64,000 nt of DNA from Desulfovibrio psychrotolerans (GCF_013340305.1 NZ_BLVP01000001.1:434001-498000); one strand, 5' to 3'. Shown: positions 51,138-60,316, counted from the first letter of the stretch. Notes: generated by a model from the sequence alone, not told the origin. Numbers and translations are program-made.

Positions 51138-51228
51138 GACGGCGCGGTTGCACAGACAGCCCCGGACTGCGCGGTTGCGCAGGCAGCCCCTGACGACGCG
51201 GTTGTACGGGCAGCCCCGGACAGTGCGG
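51138..51228. repeat. 27-bp tandem repeat, three copies plus a partial
   Basis: Units starting GACNNCGCGGTTG begin at 51138, 51165 and 51192, with a partial at 51219. The forward frame would read PDxAVAQAA repeats, but no gene start supports it. It lies between the hypothetical gene and glk. The unit has nothing in common with the 27-bp unit at 48176. Confidence 0.88.
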
Positions 51229-51325
51229 CCTTCCTTCCGTTGTGCGCTGTACAGCCCGCGTACCATCTGGCATAGTGCAGGCTCGGGATACCGCAACATC
51301 CGCAACCGGAACGGAGAGCCGCCCC

Positions 51326-52345
51326 ATGACCCAGCTTTCTCACCGCATGGAACGTCCGCCGCGCACAAAGAAGCCCGCACGTATACTGGCTGCGGACATA
51401 GGCGGCACCAACAGCCGGTTTGCCGCGTATATACTGGAATCCGGCACACTGCGGAGGGAAGACAGCGTATGGCTCTCTACAACCAACGCAGAAAGCTTTG
51501 CCGGACTGCTGGACCAGCTTGCGAAATCCTCACTGCCGCTTACGCCGCAGGAAGCGGACGTTATCGTCCTTGGCGTGGCAGGGCCTGTGCGGGAGCGGCG
51601 CCGTGTTACCCCGCCCAATATTGCATGGGACATTGATCTTGACCTGCTGCCCGCCGCATACGGCATGCAGGACGCACTGCTGGTGAACGATTTTCTGGCA
51701 CAGGCCTACGCCTGTGTAAGCCCGGCCCTGCATGCGGCGCGGACGGTGCTGCCCGGCAATGCTGTGCCCGGTGCGCCCGTGGCGGTGATGGGGGCGGGAA
51801 CGGGTTTCGGCCACGCCCTGCTGCTGGAGACGGCCCCCGGTCACTTCCGGGCTGTGCCGTCTGAAGGGGGACACGCCCATTTCCCCTTCGTAGGCAAAGA
51901 GGAGTTCGCCTTTGCCGACTTTCTCCGTGAGGAGACGGGCAGAAGGCAGGTGGTGGGCGACATGGTCATTACCGGTTCCGGCATCCGCAACCTGCATACC
52001 TTTCTGACCGGAGAACGCCTTACCTCGCGGGAGGTGACGGCCAAAATCAAACCGGATTCGCCCGTACTGGAATGGTTTGCACGGCTCTTCGGCCGCGCCT
52101 GTCATGATTTTGTGCTGCAAACGCTGGCCTTCGGAGGGTTGGTCCTCACAGGCGGCGTGGCGGCAGGCACCCCGGATGTGGCGCTTCATCCGGCCTTTGC
52201 GGAAGAATTTACGGCCAGCGACACCCATGGCGCCCTGCTGAAAAATGTTCCCGTCCGGCTGAACACGGACGAGGAATTCGGCCTGTGGGGAGCCGCGCAA
52301 CTGGGAGCATTTGCCCTGCAAGGCAAAGATATGAGGCTTCCGTAA
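51326..52345 (+). CDS. glk: Glucokinase
   Basis: 339 aa from ATG 51326 with GGAGAG upstream. AADIGGTNSRFAAY is the phosphate-1 loop, VLGVAGPV, LVNDFLAQAYA holds the catalytic Asp, then GAGTGFGHALL and PSEGGHAHFPF follow as in the bacterial glucokinase family (ROK-unrelated type). It phosphorylates glucose to glucose-6-phosphate. The neighbour is the VTT/flavin fusion gene; no sugar transporter is nearby. Confidence 0.92.
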   Translation: MTQLSHRMERPPRTKKPARILAADIGGTNSRFAAYILESGTLRREDSVWLSTTNAESFAGLLDQLAKSSLPLTPQEADVIVLGVAGPVRERRRVTPPNIAWDIDLDLLPAAYGMQDALLVNDFLAQAYACVSPALHAARTVLPGNAVPGAPVAVMGAGTGFGHALLLETAPGHFRAVPSEGGHAHFPFVGKEEFAFADFLREETGRRQVVGDMVITGSGIRNLHTFLTGERLTSREVTAKIKPDSPVLEWFARLFGRACHDFVLQTLAFGGLVLTGGVAAGTPDVALHPAFAEEFTASDTHGALLKNVPVRLNTDEEFGLWGAAQLGAFALQGKDMRLP

Positions 52346-52460
52346 CCTTCCCGCGCCCTGCCGCTGCCGGAAAAAAGCAAGCCAACAACTCAGTCGGCCA
52401 CCCGGCCAGCCGACAATGCGGACGACCCCCGGCCAGCCCCCGGTCAGCCAGCCGGTCGGC

Positions 52461-52510
52461 CCCGGTTTGCCCCGGTTTGCCCCGGTTTGCCCCGGTTTGC
52501 CCCGGTTTAC
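52461..52510. repeat. 10-bp tandem repeat directly upstream of a ribosome binding site
   Basis: CCCGGTTTGC four times without error (52461-52500) and a fifth as CCCGGTTTAC, followed at once by AAGGAG and the start at 52523. Just upstream (52397-52460) a degenerate CGGCCAGCC-type repeat continues the pattern. Confidence 0.93.
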
Positions 52511-52522
52511 CAAGGAGAACAC

Positions 52523-54952
52523 ATGCAACGCCCCGCCCCCCTGCGCCTGCTGCTTCTCGCCGTTATGGCGGTACTCGCGGGGCTGTTCTTTGCCTTTGAT
52601 CTTGAGCAATACCTCACGCTGGACTTCATCAAGGCCCAACAGGGCGACCTTGCCGGACAGTACAATCGCCATCCTGTGCCCATGCTGCTCGGCTACTTTG
52701 CCCTGTACGTGGCGGTCACGGCCCTTTCCCTGCCGGGTGCCGTGGTCATGACGCTGGCAGGCGGAGCGGTGTTCGGATTCTGGCCTGCCCTGCTGGTGGT
52801 TTCGTTCGCCTCTACCATAGGTGCCAGCCTTGCTTTTCTGGCAGCACGGTTCATGCTCCGCGACTGGGTACAGGCACGGTTTGGCCCGCGTCTGCAAAGA
52901 ATAAACGACGGCATTGCCCGCGAAGGCTATTTTTATCTCTTCACCTTACGCCTTGTGCCGGCGGTGCCCTTTTTCCTCATCAATCTTGGCATGGGACTGA
53001 CCTCCCTGCGCGTGGGCACCTTCTACTGGGTTTCGCAGGTGGGCATGCTTCCGGGAACGGCGGTATTCGTCAACGCGGGGAAGGAACTGGGCAAGGTTGA
53101 AAGCCTTTCCGGCATTCTTTCCCCATCGCTCATTGTCTCATTCGCCCTTCTGGGCATTTTTCCGCTGGCAACGCGCAAGGCTGTGCAGTGGATACGCAAC
53201 CGCAAGGCAGCCGAAGCACACGATGACAAGGAGAAACGCATGGCAGAGCACGATTACGATCTCATCGTCCTTGGTGCGGGAGCCGCCGGGCTTACCGTAA
53301 CGGCGGGAGCCGCGCAGCTGGGGGTGAAGGTTCTGCTGGTGGAAAGGGAGCCGCTGCTCGGCGGAGACTGCCTGCATAACGGTTGCGTGCCCAGCAAGAC
53401 GCTTATTTCTTCCGCACGGGTTTTTCACCAGATGCGCAACGCCCCGCGATGGGGCCTGCCACAGCCGGAATTTGCAACGTCTGAAAGTCCCGTCGTGGAC
53501 TTTTCCGCCGTATCGGCCCGTATTCGTTCCGTGATTGCAGATATTCAGCCCCATGACTCGCCGGAACGCTTCCGCAGGCTGGGGGCAGAGGTCGCCTTCG
53601 GAGATGCGGCATTCATGGATGCGAACACCATCCGCATTGCCCGGCAGGGCGAAGCGCACGGTGCCTACCGCACCGTCTCTGCGCCGCGCATTGTCATTGC
53701 CACCGGGTCATCACCGCAGGTTCCGCCCATTCCCGGCCTTGCGGATGTGCGTTTTTTGACCAACAAAGACATCTTTGCCCTGCCTGCCCTGCCGGAATCC
53801 CTTATCGTGCTAGGCGGCGGGCCCATTGCCATGGAGATGGCGCAGGCATTCCGCCGCCTTGGCTCCGAGGTGACGGTGATCCAGCGTTCTGCGCAGATAC
53901 TTTCCAAGGAAGACAAGGACATGGCCGATATTGTTCAGCAGGCCATGCAGCGGGAAGGCGTGCGGTTCATGCTGAATACGGCAGTGCGGCAGGTGCGCTA
54001 TGCCACCTGCGGCACCTGCACGGACGCCCCGCCTGCCCATGCGGGCTTCGCCCCGCAGACAGCCGCTGCACAGTCGCCCGAATCCCAAGTGGTTGGCGCG
54101 CAGGCGGTTGATCCCGAGACGAGCGACTCGCAGTCGCCCAGTTCACCGTCGCCCGGTGTGCAGTCGTCTGGTTCGCAGCCGTCTGGTTCGCAGACTGTTG
54201 GGCTGCAATGCGGCAACGGAGAACGCCCCATGATCGCCGTGGATATTGAGCAGCCCAACGGCATGCCCCACACCCTGTATGCAGATTCTCTGTTCGTGGC
54301 CATGGGCCGGACCCCCAACGTGCAGGGATTGCAGCTGGAGCACGCCGGGGTGGACTATTCCGCCAAAGGCATTGCCGTGGATGCCCGCATGCGCACCAGC
54401 CGCAAGCATATCTTTGCCTGCGGCGATGTGACGGGACAGTACCAGTTCACCCATGCGGCAGGGTACGAGGGCGGCATAGTGCTGGCAAACGCCGTGTTCC
54501 GCCTGCCGCGCAAGGCGGATTACACATGGCTTCCGTGGGCCACCTTCACCGACCCGGAACTGGCCTCCATAGGCATGAACGAAAAAACGGCCAGAGCACG
54601 CAACATACCGTACACGGTCCGTACGGAGCCGTTTTCCGGCAATGACAGGGCGCGGGCAGAGGGGGAAACGGAAGGCATGCTCAAAATGCTGCTGGACAAG
54701 CGGGGCAAAGTGCTGGGCGTGCAGATTGCCGGACCCCACGCGGGCGAGCTCATCAACGAATGGGTGGCGGTGCTGGGCGGCGGCATATCGCTTGCCACCC
54801 TTGCGGGAGGCATACACCCCTACCCCACGCTGGGCGAGATTAACAAGCGGGCAGCAGGCAACCTGCTGGGAGAAAAACTGTTCTCAAACCGTGTACGCGG
54901 ATTGCTGCGCCTGCTTTTCCGCTACCGCGGCAGTGCGGGGATGGCTTCCTGA
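52523..54952 (+). CDS. Fusion of a VTT (TVP38/TMEM64) membrane domain with a flavin disulfide oxidoreductase
   Basis: 809 aa, ATG 52523 with AAGGAG upstream. Residues 1-230 are a VTT/DedA-like membrane domain (LPGAVVMTLAGGAVFGFWPA, LRLVPAVPFFLINLGMG). Residues 243-809 are a class I pyridine-nucleotide disulfide oxidoreductase: FAD site VLGAGAAGLT, redox pair C283-LHNG-C288, NAD(P) site GGGPIAMEMA, and FACGDVTGQ. The C-terminus lacks the mercury-binding Cys pair of MerA. HPYPTLGE replaces the HPT of lipoamide dehydrogenases. Such fusions are known in other bacteria. Residues 536-560 are a low-complexity Ser/Gln/Gly insert from a 15-bp repeat. Substrate unknown. Confidence 0.9.
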   Translation: MQRPAPLRLLLLAVMAVLAGLFFAFDLEQYLTLDFIKAQQGDLAGQYNRHPVPMLLGYFALYVAVTALSLPGAVVMTLAGGAVFGFWPALLVVSFASTIGASLAFLAARFMLRDWVQARFGPRLQRINDGIAREGYFYLFTLRLVPAVPFFLINLGMGLTSLRVGTFYWVSQVGMLPGTAVFVNAGKELGKVESLSGILSPSLIVSFALLGIFPLATRKAVQWIRNRKAAEAHDDKEKRMAEHDYDLIVLGAGAAGLTVTAGAAQLGVKVLLVEREPLLGGDCLHNGCVPSKTLISSARVFHQMRNAPRWGLPQPEFATSESPVVDFSAVSARIRSVIADIQPHDSPERFRRLGAEVAFGDAAFMDANTIRIARQGEAHGAYRTVSAPRIVIATGSSPQVPPIPGLADVRFLTNKDIFALPALPESLIVLGGGPIAMEMAQAFRRLGSEVTVIQRSAQILSKEDKDMADIVQQAMQREGVRFMLNTAVRQVRYATCGTCTDAPPAHAGFAPQTAAAQSPESQVVGAQAVDPETSDSQSPSSPSPGVQSSGSQPSGSQTVGLQCGNGERPMIAVDIEQPNGMPHTLYADSLFVAMGRTPNVQGLQLEHAGVDYSAKGIAVDARMRTSRKHIFACGDVTGQYQFTHAAGYEGGIVLANAVFRLPRKADYTWLPWATFTDPELASIGMNEKTARARNIPYTVRTEPFSGNDRARAEGETEGMLKMLLDKRGKVLGVQIAGPHAGELINEWVAVLGGGISLATLAGGIHPYPTLGEINKRAAGNLLGEKLFSNRVRGLLRLLFRYRGSAGMAS
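54128..54202 (+). repeat. 15-bp tandem repeat inside the oxidoreductase gene
   Basis: Five units of 15 bp (TCGCAGTCGCCCAGT and variants) encode SQSPS, SPSPG, VQSSG, SQPSG and SQTVG. The longer loop (about residues 500-565) is absent from ordinary family members. Confidence 0.9.
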
Positions 54953-54998
54953 TACCTGCCACACTGAAGGGCAGATATCCTGAGGAGCCGCCCACTAA

Positions 54999-56159
54999 TC
55001 ACCGGCGGTTGACCAGTGACCGTACCTCTGAGACAAGCTCATCAAAATAGGGGTTCCATGTAAGCCGTGCGTGAAACTTATCCGGCTCTGTGTAGCCGTA
55101 TGCAGAATACCACAGATCTTCACGTGCAGGCCCGCTCACGGAAAGATGCTGCCCGTTATCCAGCATGATTATGGTCCCGTTTTGGCCGTAATACGGATGA
55201 CCGGGAGAAAACAGCACGCACAGATGGGAAAAACTGCTGATACGCTGCTCGGGCAGCCGCGTTGGTCTGGAAATAACCCGCGCATCGCTTGTTCCGGGAG
55301 ACGGTCCGTACCATACGAACCGGCTACCCTTATGAGAGAACCGCTTCTCAAAAATATCCAGCACGCCATAGGGATCGATGATGCTGTCATCCCTGCTCAT
55401 GACCACAAGGGCTGGTTTGTCGAATCCTTTCCAGCGCAGCAGGGAACGCACTTCCTGCGTTGTCTTGTAGTACAGGTCCACCGCATTGGCGGATAGCGCC
55501 TCATACCGCATATAGTTATTGGCCGGTTCATCCACGTCTACCCAGTCGATGAAGAGATTGGCAACGGAAGCCAGCGCAATTCTTTTCTGTCTGGGAACGA
55601 ATCCCGGAGAGAACAACAGCAATCCGCCCACCTCTTCGGATTGCAGGGCATACGCCGTTACCAGATTGGCACCTGTGGAAAAACCGCCCAGCCAGACTTC
55701 ATCCACCTCTTCAGACAACAACGCCACCTGATGGGCGACAGCATTCTTCCAGTCCTCCACGCTCGGGAGCATGAGGTCCGCAGGACGGGTACCATGCCCC
55801 GGCAGGAGCATTGCCCGCACGAGGAATCCCTCGCGCACGAGCACCTCTGCAACATCCTTGAAATACCCCGGAGAATCGCCCAGACCATGCACCAACAGAA
55901 TCCCTCGTCCGGGCCGGGTTTCCTGAGAAGGACGCAGCTCGAACGGTGTGTTGACGGCAAGTTCCGTCTCTCTTGCCGTTGTAAGAAAATAGCGGTTCTT
56001 CTCAATCCACTCCCTTGTCTCGTCCACGTATTGCTGAAACGCAGGCTGATCATACCGTGGTAACGATTCAGACGCCGTGTACAGGGGGCCGACAGGATTT
56101 TCCAGACAACCGCTCAGCAGGAAGGGCAACATCAGAAGTATCAGCAATCCGGCTTTCAT
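54999..56159 (-). CDS. Lipoprotein alpha/beta hydrolase (lipase/esterase-like)
   Basis: 386 aa from ATG 56159. MKAGLLILLMLPFLLSGC ends in a lipobox, so Cys18 is lipid-anchored. ILLVHGLGDSPGYF (oxyanion region), GGFSTGAN with the nucleophile Ser in GxSxG, DDSIIDPYG (acid) and a C-terminal DNGQHLS with His complete a serine hydrolase triad. It would act on esters at the cell surface; the substrate is unknown. The 266 bp upstream (56160-56425) show no gene. Confidence 0.85.
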   Translation of the reverse strand: MKAGLLILLMLPFLLSGCLENPVGPLYTASESLPRYDQPAFQQYVDETREWIEKNRYFLTTARETELAVNTPFELRPSQETRPGRGILLVHGLGDSPGYFKDVAEVLVREGFLVRAMLLPGHGTRPADLMLPSVEDWKNAVAHQVALLSEEVDEVWLGGFSTGANLVTAYALQSEEVGGLLLFSPGFVPRQKRIALASVANLFIDWVDVDEPANNYMRYEALSANAVDLYYKTTQEVRSLLRWKGFDKPALVVMSRDDSIIDPYGVLDIFEKRFSHKGSRFVWYGPSPGTSDARVISRPTRLPEQRISSFSHLCVLFSPGHPYYGQNGTIIMLDNGQHLSVSGPAREDLWYSAYGYTEPDKFHARLTWNPYFDELVSEVRSLVNRR

Positions 56160-56425
56160 TTGACTTCGGTTCCGCTCGTTTTTTTCGCAGGGGACAGAAT
56201 AAGATGCGTTGTATCTTCCGTTCTTGGGATATACGTACTCCACATCATGCAGCACTCTGCATGATGTGCAACGCACACGATCCGGAAGCCGTTGCATATG
56301 ATAAACGCCGGATTGTCGCAAGACAGGCAGGTATTGAAAATCAGCAATTATGCGGGAAGAATGAAATTTTATTCAAAAGCCATCAGTAACCATCAGTGCC
56401 TGCCGCGAAAAAACGGTATGGGCGG

Positions 56426-57352
56426 CTATGTGCCCTGCACCGGATTTTCACAGGCATTCTCCCCGGTCTGCCACGGGTCCACGTGCACCATCACTTCTAC
56501 CACGCCCTCGCCCTCTGCCAGCAGCAGTTGCTCCACGGCATCGGCCACGTCGTGCCCTTCGCGCACTGTCACTTCGGCATCCACGCCTATGTGCATATCC
56601 ACAAAAAGCCCAGCCCCCTGATAGCGTGTGCGCAGCCTGTGCACGCTCTGCACGCCCGGAACAGAACAGGCTAGAGCATAAAGACGCTCCGTGACATCAG
56701 CGGGAGCGCCCCTGTCCAACAGCTTATCGAGGGCGGGGCGGCAGATGTTCCACGCTGCGTGCAGGATGAATATTGCCACAACAATGGCCCCCACAAGGTC
56801 TACAAAACCCCAGCCCGGCAAAAACATGGCCACACCCACCGCAAGGGCTGCGGGCATGGAGCTCAGGGCATCGCTGCGATGGTGCCACGCGTTGGCAACC
56901 ACGGCAGAAGAATTAAGCCGCCGCCCCTCGCGCACGGTCCAGCGGTACAGCGCCTCTTTGCTCACAATGGAAGCGACGGCCGCAAGGAAGGCTATAAATT
57001 TTGCCTGCGTCTGCTCGCCCGACTGAAAGGCGTTTATGGCATCCCAGCCTATGCCCACCCCGGCGGCAGCAAGCAGCAGCCCTATGCCCACCGTGACCAG
57101 CATTTCCATTTTGCCGTGCCCGTATGGGTGGCCGTCATCCGCCGGGGCAGTCCAGAAATGCACGCCCACCAGCAGTGCCACATCTGTGACAAGGTCTGAC
57201 AGGCTATGCACCCCGTCCGCCACCACGGCACGGCTGTTTCCCGCCGCACCGGCCACAATTTTTCCCGCAGCCAGCAACAGGTTAATGACCAGCCCCGCCC
57301 ACGTTACCCGGCTAACGGCGGCAATGTGCCGCGCCTGTTCTTCGCTCCGCAT
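56426..57352 (-). CDS. Cation diffusion facilitator (CDF) metal transporter
   Basis: 308 aa from ATG 57352 with GAGGG upstream. HSLSDLVTD and HHRSDALSS are the paired HxxxD metal sites of TM2 and TM5; GHPYGHGKMEML follows TM2; six hydrophobic segments are visible. The C-terminal cytoplasmic domain (VPGVQSVHRLRTRYQG, VHVDP) is ferredoxin-like. It exports Zn2+, Fe2+, Mn2+ or Co2+ in exchange for protons. The 273-bp gap to the ThiF-like gene holds nothing supported. Confidence 0.94.
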   Translation of the reverse strand: MRSEEQARHIAAVSRVTWAGLVINLLLAAGKIVAGAAGNSRAVVADGVHSLSDLVTDVALLVGVHFWTAPADDGHPYGHGKMEMLVTVGIGLLLAAAGVGIGWDAINAFQSGEQTQAKFIAFLAAVASIVSKEALYRWTVREGRRLNSSAVVANAWHHRSDALSSMPAALAVGVAMFLPGWGFVDLVGAIVVAIFILHAAWNICRPALDKLLDRGAPADVTERLYALACSVPGVQSVHRLRTRYQGAGLFVDMHIGVDAEVTVREGHDVADAVEQLLLAEGEGVVEVMVHVDPWQTGENACENPVQGT

Positions 57353-57625
57353 GGATACCCTCTTCTGAACACATGCCCTCAGACCGCCGGATACGGCAAC
57401 CTGCCGTTTCAGTACGAACATTCACCGTGCATACAGGAGCTATGCTCACCACACATAACATACGCATAAATCCTGTAAACGTGTGAAAGCGAGAGTCGAT
57501 TTCAGAACATGCTGCGCAGGCGGGAAAACAGACGGCAGCCACGCTGAAGAAGCGCAACGGAGTGCGGGAGAATACCGGATGCATGCCGCGCGGCAACGCG
57601 GCAGACAGGGAACGGACGCGGCCTG

Positions 57626-58684
57626 TCAGCCCAGCCGGACATTCTGGAAGGTGCGGTCTGCGAGGTCGAAGAACAGGATGCCGCGGTCTCTTTCGGCACC
57701 GGCATGCGGAGCCCCCTGCCCGCCCGCCTGATGCTTCCCCGTGATAAGGCGCATGATCTCCGCACACTGCAAGGCAGCAGCACACGCCACCACGGGCGCG
57801 GGGGTTCCCAGCACGTCTTCCGCCGCACCGCCTGTTCCCAGCAGTTCGGCAGGGCCGGTTTCGCCGGGCATGACCACGGCAACATAGCCGCTCAGCCCGC
57901 CCACTGCCGCCGTTACCATGGGCACGCCCGCCTGCGCAGCCGCCTGCTGCAGTTCCAGACGATACTGCAAACCGCCAAGGGCATCCACCACAAGGGTTTT
58001 ACCCCGGCATAAGGCCCGCATGCGCTCGCCGGAAAGATATTCACAGAGGGGGATAAAGGTGACGGCGCTGTTGATGACAGCTACCCGGTCTGCGGCAGCC
58101 TGCGCCTTGGGAACGTGCAGCCGCGACTCGTCGGAAAGAAGCTGCCTGTTCAGATTGCTGGGCACGAAGGCGTCGCCGTCCGCGCCGGTGATGGTGCCCA
58201 CGCCCATACGGGCGAGCAGTTCAAGCACATACCCGCCCAGACCGCCCAGACCTACCAGAAGCACATGGGCATCCAGCAGGCACAGTTGCTGCGCGCAATC
58301 AAGATGGTTGGCATTGCGCACATAGCGTTCCGGCATGACTCCGCTACGCAGGGCCTGCCGTTCCAGTTGCCGTGCAGTCCAGCCGTGGCGCACACCAAGG
58401 GCATTCAACGCCTCCATGGTGATGATGCGGCGCACGGGACCATGCTCCTGTCCTGTCCGTTCAGGACTGGCACAGGCTCGGTCTCCGCCCTGTACGGCTG
58501 ATGCCTCATCCTCACATCCGGGCAGCGGAACGGAAACCGCAAACACGGCTGCGCGCATGGCTTCGGCCTGCCCGCCAGATTTCATGCCAGATTTCATGTC
58601 GGGCTGCATGCCAGACTGCTTGCCGGACTGCATGTCGGGCTGCACTGTGGGCCGCATATCCGGCGTATCGGATTCCGCAGTCAT
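57626..58684 (-). CDS. ThiF/MoeB/HesA-family adenylyltransferase-like protein
   Basis: 352 aa, ATG 58684 with GGGAGG upstream. The E1-like core has VGLGGLGGYVLELLAR (nucleotide loop), DGDAFVPSNLNRQLL with the Arg finger region, and KAQAAADRV. No CxxC zinc pairs are visible, so it may be a HesA-like rather than MoeB-like protein. Residues 14-36 are a 4-residue repeat (QPDM, QSGK, QSGM, QPDM, KSGM, KSGG) from a 12-bp DNA repeat. Downstream of the nucleoside ABC transporter on the same strand, about 80 bp away. The sulfur-carrier or peptide partner is not seen. Confidence 0.82.
   Translation of the reverse strand: MTAESDTPDMRPTVQPDMQSGKQSGMQPDMKSGMKSGGQAEAMRAAVFAVSVPLPGCEDEASAVQGGDRACASPERTGQEHGPVRRIITMEALNALGVRHGWTARQLERQALRSGVMPERYVRNANHLDCAQQLCLLDAHVLLVGLGGLGGYVLELLARMGVGTITGADGDAFVPSNLNRQLLSDESRLHVPKAQAAADRVAVINSAVTFIPLCEYLSGERMRALCRGKTLVVDALGGLQYRLELQQAAAQAGVPMVTAAVGGLSGYVAVVMPGETGPAELLGTGGAAEDVLGTPAPVVACAAALQCAEIMRLITGKHQAGGQGAPHAGAERDRGILFFDLADRTFQNVRLG
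58572..58655 (-). repeat. 12-bp tandem repeat inside the ThiF-like gene
   Basis: Seven 12-bp units (forward ATGCCAGATTTC, ATGTCGGGCTGC, ATGCCAGACTGC and variants) cover 58572-58655. They encode the N-terminal Gln/Lys-Ser-Gly-Met repeats. Confidence 0.9.
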
Positions 58685-58743
58685 GGCATCCTCCCTTCTC
58701 CGGCAGAACAGGTTTGTCCGGTCAGAAACAGGCCAAGCCAGAC

Positions 58744-58770
58744 GATTCAGGCGATTCAGGCAATTCAGGC
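58744..58770. repeat. 9-bp tandem repeat over the end of the ABC ATPase gene
   Basis: GATTCAGGC, GATTCAGGC, AATTCAGGC. On the reverse strand each unit contains TGA in the ATPase frame, so the stop codon is present in triplicate. Confidence 0.85.
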
Positions 58771-60312
58771 AGCCGGAGACGCCACCCCCGCCATCATCAG
58801 CCCAATGGCCTCCACCTTGGCGGTATCGGACTTATGGAACAGCCCCATGAACCGCCCCCTGTACATAACGGCGATGTAATCCGCCAGTTGCAGGGCCTCG
58901 TTCAGTTCCGAGGTGATGAGCAGAATGCCCGCCCGTTTACGCGCCTCCAGCAGGCGCTGCCACACCTCTTCCGTGGCGGCAATATCCAGCCCCTGTGTGG
59001 GGTTTTCTGCCACGATGATGTCCGGTTCGCGGAAAAACTCGCGCCCGATGACCAGTTTCTGCAAATTGCCGCCGGAAAGCGAACGGGCCGTGCCGTCGAT
59101 GTGTCCGGGCTGCACGTTGTATTCGTCTATGATGCGCACCGTGGTTTCCGCCGCGGCCTTGCGGTTCAGGAAAGGCCCGTTGGTAAAGGCGTGCCGCGTG
59201 GTGAGCAGGAAATTATCTACCAGATTCAGATACTTGCATGTTGCAAGCCCCTGCCTGTCTTCCGGGATGTAGGCCAGAGACTTGCCCTTGCGCGGCGGAC
59301 GGGGATAGAACCTGTGCCACTCCAGCCCCAGAATTTCCACCCTGCCGCTTACAGGCTTGCGCAGTCCGCAGACCACCTCTACCAGTTCCTTCTGCCCGTT
59401 ACCGGCAACCCCGGCGATGGCGAGCACCTCGCCCTTGCGCACGGTGAGGCTCAGGGATTCCAGCCCGTCACCGGAAAGGTTGACGATATCGAGCACCACA
59501 TTGCCGGGGGTGACGGGTTCCGCCTCCACGGCGAGCACCACGTCACGTCCCACCATGCGGTTGGCAAGCACGGTTTCGTTAGGCACGTCGCTTTCGTGGA
59601 ATTCATCCACAATCTCTCCCCGGCGCAGGATGGCGATTTCGTCCGCCACGGTCAGCACCTCGGTGAGCTTATGGGAAATGAAGACGATGGACTTGCCCTG
59701 ATCAGCCATGCGCCACATGGCTTCGAAAAGCTGGTCTGTCTCTGCCGGGGTGAGTACGGCTGTAGGCTCATCCAGAATGAGGATGCGGCTGTCGCGGTAG
59801 AGCAGCTTGAGGATCTCCACCCGCTGCTTCTCGCCCATGGAAAGGTCGCACACGCGCGCGGCAGGGTCTATGGGCAACCCGTAACGACCGGAAAGGGCGG
59901 CGACCTCCGCTTCCATGGCACGGGGGGAGATACGCCAGCTATTCTCCTGCCCCAGCAGCACGTTCTGGGCCACTGTCATGGATTCCACCAGCATGAAGTG
60001 CTGGTAGACCATGCCTATTCCCGCATGGATGGCGTCTCTCGGCGACCCGAACCGTACAGGCTTTTCATCCACATAGATGGTGCCGCTGGTCTGGGCGAAC
60101 CTGCCGGACAGGATGGACATGAGCGTGGACTTGCCCGCCCCGTTCTCGCCCAGCAGGGCCTTGATCATGCCGGGGCGGATATCCAGCGATATATCGTGGT
60201 TGGCGCGCACGCGGCCGAAGGATTTGCAGATGCCTTCCAGCCGGACCAGCGGCGGAAGATGGACGAATGCGTTGCGGTTTTCGCGTTTGTTGGTGACGGT
60301 GCGTTCCTGCAT
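58765..60312 (-). CDS. BMP-type nucleoside ABC transporter, double ATPase subunit
   Basis: 515 aa with two ABC domains as in sugar/nucleoside importers: GENGAGKSTLM with LSMGEKQRVEILK and LILDEPTAVLTP; then GVAGNGQKELVE (degenerate Walker A, normal for the second half) with LSGGNLQKLVIGREF and VAENPTQGLD. It starts 4 bp after the second permease stop. It powers uptake of nucleosides or purines. Confidence 0.93.
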   Translation of the reverse strand: MQERTVTNKRENRNAFVHLPPLVRLEGICKSFGRVRANHDISLDIRPGMIKALLGENGAGKSTLMSILSGRFAQTSGTIYVDEKPVRFGSPRDAIHAGIGMVYQHFMLVESMTVAQNVLLGQENSWRISPRAMEAEVAALSGRYGLPIDPAARVCDLSMGEKQRVEILKLLYRDSRILILDEPTAVLTPAETDQLFEAMWRMADQGKSIVFISHKLTEVLTVADEIAILRRGEIVDEFHESDVPNETVLANRMVGRDVVLAVEAEPVTPGNVVLDIVNLSGDGLESLSLTVRKGEVLAIAGVAGNGQKELVEVVCGLRKPVSGRVEILGLEWHRFYPRPPRKGKSLAYIPEDRQGLATCKYLNLVDNFLLTTRHAFTNGPFLNRKAAAETTVRIIDEYNVQPGHIDGTARSLSGGNLQKLVIGREFFREPDIIVAENPTQGLDIAATEEVWQRLLEARKRAGILLITSELNEALQLADYIAVMYRGRFMGLFHKSDTAKVEAIGLMMAGVASPAA

Positions 60313-60316
60313 GTGC

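Noticed and set aside
50667..51275. 202-aa frame containing 9-residue repeats
   Set aside because: It overlaps the hypothetical gene at 50629 in another frame and only looks coding because of the 27-bp repeat block.
53400..54952. Mercuric reductase
   Set aside because: The oxidoreductase half resembles MerA and has the CxxxxC pair, but the C-terminal mercury-binding cysteines are absent and there is no mer neighbour.
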